DNA of 64,000 bases from Roseiarcus sp963820795 (GCA_963820795.1 CAWGBJ010000027.1:1-64000), one strand, 5' to 3'; numbered from the stretch's first letter, positions 54,027 to 63,465 are shown. Translations and numbers: made by a program. The notes: generated by a model from the sequence alone, not told the origin.

Positions 54027-54985
54027 AGCATGCCTTCCCGGTGGAGCAGCCGGATGTAGACACTGGAGATGATCGCTACCGTGGCGAGGATCAGGATACT
54101 GAGCGCCATCGCATAGCCCATTTGCGTATAGGAGAAGCCGGTCCGATAGGTATAGAGGCCGATCGTCTCAGTGGCGTCGCCCGGGCCGCCACGCGTGAGC
54201 ACGAAGACCGTGTCGAAGAGGCGATAAGTGTCCATCGTGCGGAACAGAAGCACGAGCAAGACCTGCGGCATGATCGCCGGCAAGACGACGTTCCAGGCGA
54301 GGCGGAGTTGCCCAGCGCCGTCCATCGTCGCCGCCTCGAACTGCTCGATCGGGATCGACAGCATGCCGGCGTGAAGCACGAGGATCACAAAAGGCGTCCA
54401 TTGCCATATGTCGACGAGCATCAAGCCCGGCAAGGCGAGCGTCGGAGAGCCCCAGACATCGATACCGCCATTGGCGCCTAACAGCGTCATGGTTTGCGCA
54501 ACGAGCCCGAACTGCGGGTCGAGCAGGTAGCGCCAGAGCAGCGCGGTAACGACCGGCGTAATGATCATCGGCAGGAGAATGATCGCATTGGCGAGCCTGC
54601 GGCCTTCATTGATGTTGAAGAGCGCGGTTGCGACAATGAAGCCAAGAACCAGTTCGACCGTCACCGAGCCAATGACAAACAGCCCGGTGTTGAGGAGCGC
54701 GACCCGGAGCGCCTCGTCCGGGAAGAAACGGATGTAATTGCCGAGACCGACCCACGCCTTGGCGCGGTTCATATCGAGCAGCCGCCAGTCGAACAGGCTC
54801 AGAAAAGCCGAATAAAGCAGCGGCAGCAGGATCAGCAGCGCGACGATGGTCAACGCCGGGATGACCATCGCATAGGCGAGACTAACCCCGTCGCGCCGCC
54901 GTCGGACTCGATGCAGGCCTCGAGGAGAGGATCTTTCGATCCCCTCCCCGGACGCCGCGCCGGCCCGAAGCGGCAGCCTTGTCAC
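54023..54985 (-). CDS. carbohydrate ABC transporter permease (MalF/UgpA-like)
   Basis: 320-residue permease, about six helices starting with AMVIPALTIVALLILLPLLY, and the EAA loop IEQFEAATMDGAGQLRLAWN followed by VVLPAIMPQVLLVLLFR. The GTG at 54985 overlaps the stop of the solute-binding protein gene by 4 bp, which fixes the start better than the longer open frame upstream. No ABC ATPase is encoded in the operon, so a shared MsmK/UgpC-type ATPase elsewhere must be used. Confidence 0.9.
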   Translation of the reverse strand: MTRLPLRAGAASGEGIERSSPRGLHRVRRRRDGVSLAYAMVIPALTIVALLILLPLLYSAFLSLFDWRLLDMNRAKAWVGLGNYIRFFPDEALRVALLNTGLFVIGSVTVELVLGFIVATALFNINEGRRLANAIILLPMIITPVVTALLWRYLLDPQFGLVAQTMTLLGANGGIDVWGSPTLALPGLMLVDIWQWTPFVILVLHAGMLSIPIEQFEAATMDGAGQLRLAWNVVLPAIMPQVLLVLLFRTMDTYRLFDTVFVLTRGGPGDATETIGLYTYRTGFSYTQMGYAMALSILILATVAIISSVYIRLLHREGML

Positions 54986-56253
54986 TTGCCGAGAACGTTG
55001 CCCAGCGTGTCTTCGATCGACTGCGCAGAGTCGGCCGCAGTCGCCTTGCCCTCGATTGCCTTTTGCACGGCATGCTCGATGCCGTCCTGGATGCGCGGCC
55101 AATCGGCCAGGCTCGGCTGGGGGTTCGAGTTCGTCAGCGCCGCTCGCAGCGCCGGCAGGAAGGGCAAATCCGCCACGAGCGCCTTGTCCTCATAGAAATC
55201 CTTGGTGGCTCCGGCCGTGCCCGCCGTACGCGCCACCGGCGCTTGCTGCGAGGCGCTCGTCCAATATTGGATGAAGGAATAGGCCGCCTGCGGATTCTTG
55301 GAATTGGCGTTGATGCACCAATTCCAAAAAATCAGTTCGCCCGAAGGCTTGCCCGCCTCCGCCGCAAGCGGGACGTAGGCCCACTTGCCCACGGTCTTCG
55401 ACCGTTTCGGGTCCTCGACCCAGGAGAGCGACGGGGTGGTGGAGATGGCGATCGCCGCCTCGCCTTGGGCCGCGGCAGTCGCGACTTCGTCGAAGTGGAA
55501 ATTCAGGATGCCCTGCGGGGCATATTTGGCGGCGTCGACGTAAAACTGGATCGCCTTGGTCGCGGCCGTCTTGTCGAGCGCCGGCTTGTCGGCTTTGTCG
55601 TACCACCAGCTTCCGTAGGCTGTTATGAGCGAGCCGAGCACATCGGCGGTCGCGCCGGTCGCTTTGCCGGGAAGCGTGATGCCGGCCATGCCGTTCTTGC
55701 CGTTCAGCGCCTTGGCGGCGGCGAGCACGTCGTCGAGCGTTGTGGGCGGCTCCAGGCCGGCCGCTTCGAACAGATCCTTGCGATACGCGACAACGACGGT
55801 CGAAACGAAATCCGGCAGACAATATTGCTTGCCGCCATAGGCGCCCTGCGAAAGGACGGCGGGCAGGTAAGAGGCGGCTGAGAAGCCGGGCGGATTCTTC
55901 CTCGAATCGGATAGGTAGCTGTCGATGGGCAGCAATGCGCCAGCCGCGGCGTATTCGCCGAACCAGCCCGGGTGGACATACATGATGTCATAGGTGCCGT
56001 TCGCCATTTCGAGTTGCTGCTTGTCGTGCAGGTTCTCGTAGGGAATGGCGTCGATGGTTAGCTTGGCGCCCGTTGCGGCGCTCCATCTGTCAGCGGCCTT
56101 GACCTGCGCCGCAGTCCAGGGATCGCCAGCCCAGCGCGAGAGCGTCAGTTCGGCGTTCGGGAATGAACCGACGGGGTCGGCGAACGCCGCCGTCGTAAGC
56201 GTCATCGAGAGCGCCAGGACGCCTGCGAAGCGCCTTGTCATTGCCTTCTTCAT
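54982..56253 (-). CDS. sugar ABC transporter substrate-binding protein
   Basis: 423-residue periplasmic binding protein of the MalE-like (SBP_bac_1) family. Signal peptide MTRRFAGVLALSMTLTTAAF, cleavage near AFA-DP. Characteristic stretches: YDIMYVHPGWFGEYAAAGAL, DFVSTVVVAYRKDLFEAAGL and LEPPTTLDDVLAAAKAL. Gene is 77 bp downstream of the fourth dehydrogenase gene and is translationally coupled to the first permease. The ligand is probably an oligosaccharide or glycoside. Confidence 0.92.
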   Translation of the reverse strand: MKKAMTRRFAGVLALSMTLTTAAFADPVGSFPNAELTLSRWAGDPWTAAQVKAADRWSAATGAKLTIDAIPYENLHDKQQLEMANGTYDIMYVHPGWFGEYAAAGALLPIDSYLSDSRKNPPGFSAASYLPAVLSQGAYGGKQYCLPDFVSTVVVAYRKDLFEAAGLEPPTTLDDVLAAAKALNGKNGMAGITLPGKATGATADVLGSLITAYGSWWYDKADKPALDKTAATKAIQFYVDAAKYAPQGILNFHFDEVATAAAQGEAAIAISTTPSLSWVEDPKRSKTVGKWAYVPLAAEAGKPSGELIFWNWCINANSKNPQAAYSFIQYWTSASQQAPVARTAGTAGATKDFYEDKALVADLPFLPALRAALTNSNPQPSLADWPRIQDGIEHAVQKAIEGKATAADSAQSIEDTLGNVLGK

Positions 56254-56330
56254 AATGTCTGTCCTCCCGTTGCTTCTCTCTCCCCCTTTTTCAGGCGCCT
56301 AACCAAGGCGCCGCCGCGGGGGCGCGGCAA

Positions 56331-57458
56331 TCACGTCCGTACAAGTTCGCCAGCGTCGAGCAGCGCCTTGCCGGTGGGGATTTCCTGCGCGCTGCCGCCT
56401 TCGGCAGCCGATCTGTAGCCCGCCTCAATCACGGCGATGCACGCCAAGCCGTCCTTCAGCGTCGGTCCGAAGGGTTTCTCGTCGCGCAAATAGCGGCTGA
56501 CATAGGACGCCACTTCGCGCTTGTAGTGATGGACGTGCGGCGGCCAGCTTGAATAGTCGTGCGGCTCCCTGGCGTCCGGCTCGATATGGGGGACCGACCA
56601 GCCCTTGAGCGGCCCCTTTCCCCTTGCATCGAAAACCTCGACACGCGGAAATCGGTCCGTCGCGCGCATGATCAACGTGCCATCGGTTCCATAGAGTTCG
56701 AGGAGGTTGCGCATGCCGATATCAACGGCCATGCTCCATACCGTTCCGACCTCCCCCAACGCGCCATTCGCAAAAGTGAGGATCGCCGCGCCGACATCCT
56801 CGACTTTGAGGCTGGGCTTGTGACGATTGGCGGTCATCGCCGCTACCCGTTCAATGTCGCCGTTCAGCCAACGAAGAAGATCGATTGCGTGTGAGCCTTC
56901 ATCAATCCAGGCGCCGCCGCCGCCGAGCGTCGGGTCCTCCATCCAATCGGCCATGTCGGGCGGACAGCCGATCTCGCGAATGCCGGCAAGGCCGATGAAA
57001 CTGCGCGCATGGATGACCGAGCCGAGGATGCCGGCGTCGACAATCGTCTTCGCGCGGCTAGCCTCCTGGCTAAAGCGGGAGACGAAGGCCGCCGTCCCCT
57101 CGACGCCGGCCTTCTCGACGGCCTCGACCATCCGCAGAGCGTCCGCCATGCTCGTCGCAATCGGCTTCTCGCAGAAGACATGCTTGCCCGCTTCGGCGGC
57201 GGCGATGACCTGATCGGCATGGCGGGAATTCTCGGAGTGAACCATCACCACGTCGACATCGTCGCGGCGGACAAGTTCGCGCCAATCGCCGACGAATTGC
57301 TCGACGTCGAAACGCATGGCCGCGGCGCGGCCGCGCGCCTCATTGTCGTCGGAGATGGCGACGATGCGCGCGCCTGGCAATTCCCGCAGCGCCTTGGCTC
57401 GGAATTCGGCGTGCACATGCGCCCAACTGATCATTCCGACGCGCAGCTCCTCAGGCAT
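56331..57458 (-). CDS. Gfo/Idh/MocA family oxidoreductase (fourth of four)
   Basis: 375 residues. N-terminal Rossmann domain with ELRVGMISWAHVHAEFRAKA, a slightly altered glycine motif, and the conserved KP motif VFCEKPIATS; C-terminal alpha/beta domain with GGGGAWIDEGSHAIDLLRWL providing the usual His. ATG 57458 follows GGGGAGG and overlaps the previous gene by 8 bp. Likely NAD(P)-dependent oxidation or reduction of a sugar derivative. The open frame extends upstream, but that is inside the previous gene. Confidence 0.9.
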   Translation of the reverse strand: MPEELRVGMISWAHVHAEFRAKALRELPGARIVAISDDNEARGRAAAMRFDVEQFVGDWRELVRRDDVDVVMVHSENSRHADQVIAAAEAGKHVFCEKPIATSMADALRMVEAVEKAGVEGTAAFVSRFSQEASRAKTIVDAGILGSVIHARSFIGLAGIREIGCPPDMADWMEDPTLGGGGAWIDEGSHAIDLLRWLNGDIERVAAMTANRHKPSLKVEDVGAAILTFANGALGEVGTVWSMAVDIGMRNLLELYGTDGTLIMRATDRFPRVEVFDARGKGPLKGWSVPHIEPDAREPHDYSSWPPHVHHYKREVASYVSRYLRDEKPFGPTLKDGLACIAVIEAGYRSAAEGGSAQEIPTGKALLDAGELVRT

Positions 57459-58503
57459 GCATCCTCCCCTGGTGTCTTGTTCTGACGTTTTCGCGGTGAC
57501 CCGACGCAACGGAAGCTGCAGCCGCCTCAATGACGGCGAGCGCATTCCAGCCGACGATCGCCTCGGATTTCGATTGGCCGCCGCTTCTGAGCGCGTCAAT
57601 GAAATGGGCCAGCATCGCGACATGACCGTCACTGATTGCGCCAGGCAGCGGCGAGGGGAACGACCAGCCCGGCGCGACCGCCGATTGCGCCGCGCCGCTT
57701 ACCACCTGGATCGGCTGGCGGTGCAGATTGTCGATGAGGATGCGGCCCGCCGTGCCGAAGACCTCGAAACGGCTGTCCATCGCGCCGGCGAGGCTCCAGG
57801 AATCCTCACACTGGCCGATGACGCCGTTGGCGAAGCGCAGCGTCATCACCGCGGTATCTTCCGCTTCGAGCTTTTCGCTCCAGACGAACGCGCCCGTCTC
57901 GGCGTAGACTGAAGCGAAATCGGCGCCGGCGAACGCGCGACAGAACTCGATCGAATGCACCGCCATGTCGATCATCGCGCCGCCGCCTGCCCGGGCCTTG
58001 TCGAAGTGCCAGGCCGAATGCGGCATGCCGATGCCCTCGCAGGCCTTCACCCGGAAGACCTTGCCAATGGCCCCGTTTTCGACGATTCGCTTGGCCTCCT
58101 GAACGGCCGGAATGAAGGGCACGTTTTCCGCGTAGAGGAGGCGGACGCCGGCTCGTTTGGTAGCGGCGATCATCGCATCGGCCTCTTCGAGCGTCCTCGC
58201 CAGCGGCTTGATGCAGATGACATGCTTGCGCGCTTCCGCGGCGGCGATCGCCACGGGCGCATGGAGATCATTCGGCGCCAAGATGTCGACGACGTCGACG
58301 TCGTCCGCCTTGACCGCCTCGCGATAGTCCATCGACCAGCGTTTTGCGCCAAATTGCTCGGCGAGAGCGCGCGCTGCAGTCTCGCTCCGCCCGACCACGC
58401 AGACAATCTCAACGCCTGGGATCGTCGCGAAGGCCGGCAGATGCATCTCCCGCGCCCAGAAGCCAGGGCCGACGACGCAGACGCCCATCCTTTCCCTCAG
58501 CAT
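57451..58503 (-). CDS. Gfo/Idh/MocA family oxidoreductase (third of four)
   Basis: 350 residues, start VCVVGPGFWAREMHLPAFAT with a GPGFW variant of the GxGxxG loop. The usual EKP motif reads VICIKPLART, with Ile in place of Glu. The C-terminal domain has GGGAMIDMAVHSIEFCRAF with the conserved His. It overlaps the preceding gene by 7 bp and the next by 8 bp. The unusual motif suggests specialised substrate or redox direction; not determined. Confidence 0.9.
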   Translation of the reverse strand: MLRERMGVCVVGPGFWAREMHLPAFATIPGVEIVCVVGRSETAARALAEQFGAKRWSMDYREAVKADDVDVVDILAPNDLHAPVAIAAAEARKHVICIKPLARTLEEADAMIAATKRAGVRLLYAENVPFIPAVQEAKRIVENGAIGKVFRVKACEGIGMPHSAWHFDKARAGGGAMIDMAVHSIEFCRAFAGADFASVYAETGAFVWSEKLEAEDTAVMTLRFANGVIGQCEDSWSLAGAMDSRFEVFGTAGRILIDNLHRQPIQVVSGAAQSAVAPGWSFPSPLPGAISDGHVAMLAHFIDALRSGGQSKSEAIVGWNALAVIEAAAASVASGHRENVRTRHQGRMHA

Positions 58504-59507
58504 CGGATGATTTCCTTGCTGTCGAGGGCCTCCTGGGCGGCAAGGACGAGAGCCAGCGCATCGCGCCCGGCATGAACATCCGCCGCCGCGCTCGGATCGA
58601 CTTCGAGCCCCAGGATCCGGTCGACGAAATGCTGCTGCTCACCGCTGTATCCGTATTTCCAGACAAGATCGGGAAACTGCCAACCGGCGGGCTTGCCTGC
58701 ATGCGGCTTGGGGAAGACGGCGGAAACCTGCGAGCGAACAAGATCGACGACGATCTCTCCCTCGCTGCCATAGACTTCGAAAGAGAAGTTGCCGTGGCCG
58801 GCCGTCCAGGTGACATATTGGTGCGAGATCACGCCCGACTTGTGCTTGACCGTCACCATGGCGTTATCGGCGCTGCCGTGGTCCTTGGCGCCTTGCAGCA
58901 CATACGCGCCGCCGTCGGCATGCACGTAGTCGACCGGTCCGAACAGCCAGATCAGCAGATCGGCGAAATGCACCATCGTATCGACGATGACGCCGCCGCC
59001 CTGCTTGGGGTCGTAGAACCAGGGCGCCGACGGCTCCCAGCCGAAGATCGCCGAGCGCGAAACTATTGGGTTGCCGAGACCGCCGCTTTTTAGGCGTTGC
59101 CGTACATCCGCCATCGGCGGCGTGAAGCGCAGCATGAAGCCATATTGCAGGATCCGATCTCGATGTTTGGCCGCTTCGGCGACCACGTGATCCGCTTCAT
59201 CCAGCGTCATCGCGATCGGCTTCTGGCAGAAGACGTGCTTGCCGGCTCTCAGCGCTGCGATCGTCTGCTCGGCATGCAGCCCATTCGGCGTCGCGATGAT
59301 CACCGCGTCGATCTCGGAGCTCTTCAGAATGGCGTCCGCGTTGTCGAAAACCTTGACGCCGCTTTCAGCAGCGAAGGTTTTTGCCGCCTGCGGATTCACG
59401 TCGGCGCAAGCGACCAGGCCGCCGCGCGCGACCGCCTTGTAGGCGTCGGCGTGGGTGCGCGCGATGCGGCCCGAGCCGATGATGCCGACCCTCACGAGCC
59501 CGTTCAT
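58497..59507 (-). CDS. Gfo/Idh/MocA family oxidoreductase (second of four)
   Basis: 336 residues with a classical VRVGIIGSGRIARTHADAYK Rossmann start and VFCQKPIAMT (Gln before KP). C-terminal domain includes GGGVIVDTMVHFADLLIWLF with the conserved Asp and His. Resembles inositol-2-dehydrogenase and related sugar dehydrogenases. Overlaps the previous gene by 4 bp (ATGA), so it is coupled. Confidence 0.92.
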   Translation of the reverse strand: MNGLVRVGIIGSGRIARTHADAYKAVARGGLVACADVNPQAAKTFAAESGVKVFDNADAILKSSEIDAVIIATPNGLHAEQTIAALRAGKHVFCQKPIAMTLDEADHVVAEAAKHRDRILQYGFMLRFTPPMADVRQRLKSGGLGNPIVSRSAIFGWEPSAPWFYDPKQGGGVIVDTMVHFADLLIWLFGPVDYVHADGGAYVLQGAKDHGSADNAMVTVKHKSGVISHQYVTWTAGHGNFSFEVYGSEGEIVVDLVRSQVSAVFPKPHAGKPAGWQFPDLVWKYGYSGEQQHFVDRILGLEVDPSAAADVHAGRDALALVLAAQEALDSKEIIRC

Positions 59508-60583
59508 TTTGCCGGGCCTGGATGGCCCTTATAGGGAAACGAGACCCGCTTGCCCGTGTTGTGCGCCTCATAAGCTGCGAGGACCATTTCGAGCGCCGCA
59601 TAGCCGTCGGCGGCTCCCGGCGTAGGCTCACGATTCTCGCGGATGAGGTTGCGGAACTCGACCAGCAGATTGCGGTAGCAATCTTCGTAGCGTTCGCCGT
59701 TGGTGTAATCGACGTAGCGGCGTTGCCGCCAAGGATCCTCAATGCCCTGAATCTCGATCTGCGGGCTCTTTTGATAGTGGAGCTCGATCTCGCCTCGCGT
59801 GCCGTTCACTGTCGCACGATCCGGGCTCGTCAGCGGGGCGAACCAGCCGCCGGCGTGCCAGGTCGATTCGACCGTGACCATCGCGCCGTTCTTCAACGTG
59901 TAGGTCGCAATGCCGTAATCGTCGGTTCCAAGTTCAGGATAGGTCAGATTGCCGATGGTCGAGACGACGGACGCCGGGTCGGATTTGAAGAACCAGCGAA
60001 AAAAATCGGTGAAGTGGACGCCATGATCAAGAAAGCCGCCGCCGCCGCCCTTGATCGGATCGGCGTACCATCCAAGGTGGTCGGCGCCAGGATGGTCTTT
60101 GATGAATTCCGCGGGAACGCGGATCGAATAGAATCCCGAGACAAGCTTGCCGATCGCACCTTCCTCCACCGCCTTGAAGGCTTCGAGATAGGCTGGCAGA
60201 AAGCGCAGGAGATAGGCCATCACGATCTTCACCTTCCTGGACGCCGCGACGATGCGGTCTGCGTCAGCCAAAGTGGTTGAGATCGGTTTGTCGAGCAGGA
60301 TGTGCTTGCCGCGGGCGGCGGCTGCCTCGACCTGGTCAGCATGGGCCGAGGTATAAGAGGTGATGATCACCGCATCGATGTCGTCGCGAGCGATCAGAGC
60401 CATAGAGTCGGTTGTCCAGTCGCCCTTCAGGCGCTTGTCGCCAAAATCCCTGACGAGCCATTCGCGCTCATCGCTGACTGCGACAAGTTCGAGCCCTTCG
60501 ACGCCCTTTTGCAGTTGGTCGGCAAAAGGAAATGCGTGATAATGGTTGTGCAATCCGACAAGACCCAGCCGAAGCGGTTTCAT
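59504..60583 (-). CDS. Gfo/Idh/MocA family oxidoreductase (first of four)
   Basis: 359 residues. The Rossmann start is LRLGLVGLHNHYHAFPFADQ, where the glycine loop is replaced by GLHNHYH, and the KP motif reads ILLDKPISTT. C-terminal domain has GGGGGFLDHGVHFTDFFRWF. The unusual histidine-rich first loop sets it apart from the other three. ATG 60583 overlaps the lacI stop by 4 bp. Its substrate is unknown. Confidence 0.9.
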   Translation of the reverse strand: MKPLRLGLVGLHNHYHAFPFADQLQKGVEGLELVAVSDEREWLVRDFGDKRLKGDWTTDSMALIARDDIDAVIITSYTSAHADQVEAAAARGKHILLDKPISTTLADADRIVAASRKVKIVMAYLLRFLPAYLEAFKAVEEGAIGKLVSGFYSIRVPAEFIKDHPGADHLGWYADPIKGGGGGFLDHGVHFTDFFRWFFKSDPASVVSTIGNLTYPELGTDDYGIATYTLKNGAMVTVESTWHAGGWFAPLTSPDRATVNGTRGEIELHYQKSPQIEIQGIEDPWRQRRYVDYTNGERYEDCYRNLLVEFRNLIRENREPTPGAADGYAALEMVLAAYEAHNTGKRVSFPYKGHPGPAK

Positions 60584-61653
60584 GTGACCGTTCCCAGTTT
60601 GGTTATCGGGCTGCTTGCGCGGACAGACCGGCGAAGCGATGTTTCGGTCGACTCGCGGTAGAGGATTTCTGTCTGGAGCAGCACCGAGCGCGGCGAGAGA
60701 TCATCGAGCAGGAGCGACACAGCGGCCGCGCCGAGTTCCTTCAGCGGCATCCTCACCGAAGTGAGCGCCGGGCTTGTGTGGGCGGCGAGGTCGAGATTGT
60801 CGAAACCGGTCACCGCCAGTTCGTCGGGTACGACGACGCCCAATTCACGCGCGGCCAATAAGACGCCCGCTGCTATGAAATCGGACCCGCAGACGACCGC
60901 ATCGGGCGGCCCGCGGGGATCGGTGAGGATCGAGCGGGCGCGAGACGCCGCCTCAACCGAGTCGAACCTGGTCCATTCGACGCGCGCCCATTCGATCGCG
61001 CTGACGCTCTCCGCGACGGCTTGGTCGAAGCCTTGAGCGCGCAGAACGCAGGCGGAAACCTCCCGGGGCCCCGCCAAATGGACGAGGCGCTTGCGGCCTT
61101 GCTCGATAAGGCGCTGGGTCAACCGATAGGACGCGACGTCGTGGTCGCTGTCGACCCAGCGAAACTGTGCCTCCTCCGTGCGATGGCCGATCAGCACCGC
61201 GGCGGCGCCGAGTTCGGAGAGCGCCGGAAGCAGTGGGTCGTCCGGACCTGCCGCCGGAAGTATCACGCCGTGAACCCGATGACGCGTAAGAACATCGACC
61301 GTTTGGCTAAGCTGGCCGGAGGTCGTCGCGAGCAATAGGGCATAGCCGCGCTCGGCCGCAGCGTCGCCCACGGCCCCCAACAGCGCAGGGTAGACCGGGT
61401 GAAGCACGATCTGCGAAATCTCAAGGGGGAAAACGACGCCGATCAAGCGACTGCGGCCGCTGGCCAATTGCTGAGCCTGCATGCTGGCGGAATAGCCGAC
61501 CTCAGCAAAAAGAGCCTTTAGACGGGCCCGTGTCTCGGCGCCTACTCCTGGCTGCTGATTGATGACCCGCGATACGGTCGCGACCGAGACTTTCGCCTGT
61601 CTGGCGATGTCATGAATAGTCACTTTCCGCTCGCCGGCCTCCGCTCTGGTCAT
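60580..61653 (-). CDS. LacI family transcriptional regulator
   Basis: About 357 residues. HTH at the N-terminus: VTIHDIARQAKVSVATVSRV with hinge helix ADVS-like RARLKALFAEVGYSASMQAQ, then a periplasmic-binding-protein-like sugar sensor domain (RLIGVVFPLEISQIVLHPVY, AVVCGSDFIAAGVLLAAREL). ATG 61653 follows GAGGAA; a TTG at 61677 would add 8 residues. First gene of the sugar operon and probably autoregulatory through the two palindromes at 61692-61716. Confidence 0.92.
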   Translation of the reverse strand: MTRAEAGERKVTIHDIARQAKVSVATVSRVINQQPGVGAETRARLKALFAEVGYSASMQAQQLASGRSRLIGVVFPLEISQIVLHPVYPALLGAVGDAAAERGYALLLATTSGQLSQTVDVLTRHRVHGVILPAAGPDDPLLPALSELGAAAVLIGHRTEEAQFRWVDSDHDVASYRLTQRLIEQGRKRLVHLAGPREVSACVLRAQGFDQAVAESVSAIEWARVEWTRFDSVEAASRARSILTDPRGPPDAVVCGSDFIAAGVLLAARELGVVVPDELAVTGFDNLDLAAHTSPALTSVRMPLKELGAAAVSLLLDDLSPRSVLLQTEILYRESTETSLRRSVRASSPITKLGTVT

Positions 61654-61691
61654 CGTTTCCTCGTCCAAAGCCGGCAATTTGCGCGCACAAC

Positions 61692-61739
61692 GTAACCGGT
61701 TACGGTAACCGGTTACTCTCCTTATCGCTGCTTTGTCAA
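61692..61739 (-). promoter_or_regulatory. lacI operon promoter with two LacI-type operators
   Basis: Two perfect palindromes GTAACCGGTTAC at 61692-61703 and 61705-61716, centres 13 bp apart. On the minus strand TTGACA (61739-61734) is followed after 18 bp by TAACCG, so the first palindrome overlaps the -10 box and the second covers the transcription start. The TTGACA overlaps the stop of the GatZ-like remnant. LacI-family proteins bind such palindromes with a central CG. Confidence 0.75.
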
Positions 61740-62016
61740 ATTGATTTTTGCCAAGGGGTGCTTTCCAGGATGACTGGCGCTTCTCGCAGCGCGAAGGTCA
61801 GCCAAGGCCCTACCTTGAGAACCGCGAATCCGTCCCGAACCAGAAATTCGAGCGACGCGGCGGACTGATAGTCGGTTGAGTGAACCTCGAAAACGAGGCC
61901 CGGCATTTTGGCAGCGATGCGGCGAGATCGCGCGCCTTTTTCGGTTGGTAGGCGATCACTTCAGTGCTGCCGAGCGGCAAGTCCTGCGGACAGACGGCGC
62001 GGGCATTGCCGCTCAT
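61736..62016 (-). pseudogene. GatZ/KbaZ-like (tagatose-bisphosphate aldolase non-catalytic subunit) remnant
   Basis: Starts MSGNARAVCPQDLPLGSTEV with an ATGA overlap to the upstream gene, then changes frame: PGLVFEVHSTDYQSAASLEF, then LVRDGFAVLKVGPWLTFALR before a stop at 61738-61736. The second part is the conserved C-terminal-half segment of GatZ/KbaZ proteins. About 200 codons of the centre are missing. So the gene was once the third of the SAF-dehydrogenase operon and has been lost by deletion. Confidence 0.65.
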
Positions 62017-63440
62017 TTGAGCTTGTGGACACGATTTTTCCTTCCCGCGGAAAGCCGCTCACGGCCGGCGGCTCGGGTCTCTTGAATGTCCAAACCGAAC
62101 GCCGCGCGGAACGTGGTCTCCATTTCCTGACGCAGTCGGATTGCGGGCGTTGTCTCATCGACATTGCAGTCCTGCCACCGCACGATGTCTCCGGCAGCTA
62201 TGGGCCCCCGTAGCCGAGCGCCGTGCGATAAGCCGATCGGCAGAGCGCGAAGGATGAGCGACTTTCGAGCCGGCGTCAGCTTGCCGTAGACTGTTTGACC
62301 GCCTTCGCCGTCCAACACTTCCCCCGGGAAGAGATTACGCTTGGCCACCGCCACCACATCGCCGCGGAAGCCTCGCGTCGTGCCGGTCGGCTCGCCGCGC
62401 GCCATGATGCTTGCAACCGATATTCCAAGCTCAAGGCCAATGAGATGGTAGGGCTTGTACATGGCACTGTACCACCCCGAGGAGTTGGTTTTGAGTCCGT
62501 ACTCGGCGAAGCAGCGCCGGACATAGTCCGACGGGGCCTTGAAGGTCACGTACACGCCCCAGCGCAGGTCCCGAAATACGGGGCGGCCGTCGCGCTCCAG
62601 CGAGGAAACGACCTCGACCATGCCGCTTTTGGGGAGGACGCCGCCGTCGGTGCGCGGGCGCAGGAGCGCGGGCAGGTCGTCGACCCCGCATGCGGGAAAG
62701 GCAAGGCCGTCTTCGGCGACGTCGAGGTCGCAGGCGTTGGCGACTGCGGCCATCTCGATGGCTGATTTCGTTCCGTCGAGAAAAGAATTGAACATTTTTG
62801 CGCTAAAATCGCCCGCCGCCACTTGCGCCTCGCTGAAGCCGTAATGGCCCCACACCGTCGTGGGCGTGGATGCCTGATACATGGGCAAGTACTTCGTGCC
62901 CTTCCCGGCGCAGACGACCTCGAAGCCGGCCGTGCGCGCCCAGTCTACGAGCTCCGCGATCAGCGCCGGCTGGTCGCCATAGGCGAAGGAATAGAGGACG
63001 CCGGCTTCGGCCGCCCGGCGCGCCAACAACGGCCCAACCAGCGCGTCGGCCTCGACGTTCACCATGACGACGTGGCGCTTGTGACGGAAGCACGCGAGTG
63101 CATGACGAGCGCCTGCGGCCGGGTCGCCGGTCGCCTCGACGATCACCTCGACTCCGTCCGCGGCGATGAGCGCCTCGGCCTCATCGGCGATGAACGTTGA
63201 GCCCGTTTTCAGCGCCTGCGCGAACGATTTCACGTCGGTACGCTCAGCCGGCCAACCGACCCTCTCGAGCGCCTGGCGGGCTCGGCCAACGTCGCGATCG
63301 GCGATCCCCAGCACGTGGAGCCCGGGCGTGCGCGGGGCCTGCGACAAGAACATCGAGCCGAACTTGCCCGCGCCGATAAGGCCGACGCGTACCGGCTTGC
63401 CGGAGCCGGCCCGGTCCGCAAGTTTCAACGCCAAGCTCAT
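62013..63440 (-). CDS. NAD(P)-binding dehydrogenase with C-terminal SAF domain
   Basis: 475 residues. Rossmann start VRVGLIGAGKFGSMFLSQAP; a homoserine-dehydrogenase-like middle with VIVEATGDPAAGARHALACF and GDQPALIAELVDWARTAGFE; and a C-terminal SAF domain (AVAKRNLFPGEVLDGEGGQT, IGLSHGARLRGPIAAGDIV). This architecture occurs in sugar-acid degradation clusters, but its reaction is not assigned here. ATG 63440 follows GGGAGG. It lies 25 bp downstream of the BKACE gene and precedes a dead GatZ-like gene. Confidence 0.85.
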   Translation of the reverse strand: MSLALKLADRAGSGKPVRVGLIGAGKFGSMFLSQAPRTPGLHVLGIADRDVGRARQALERVGWPAERTDVKSFAQALKTGSTFIADEAEALIAADGVEVIVEATGDPAAGARHALACFRHKRHVVMVNVEADALVGPLLARRAAEAGVLYSFAYGDQPALIAELVDWARTAGFEVVCAGKGTKYLPMYQASTPTTVWGHYGFSEAQVAAGDFSAKMFNSFLDGTKSAIEMAAVANACDLDVAEDGLAFPACGVDDLPALLRPRTDGGVLPKSGMVEVVSSLERDGRPVFRDLRWGVYVTFKAPSDYVRRCFAEYGLKTNSSGWYSAMYKPYHLIGLELGISVASIMARGEPTGTTRGFRGDVVAVAKRNLFPGEVLDGEGGQTVYGKLTPARKSLILRALPIGLSHGARLRGPIAAGDIVRWQDCNVDETTPAIRLRQEMETTFRAAFGLDIQETRAAGRERLSAGRKNRVHKLK

Positions 63441-63465
63441 CGCGCGCCTCCCGTTTTGCGCGGAG

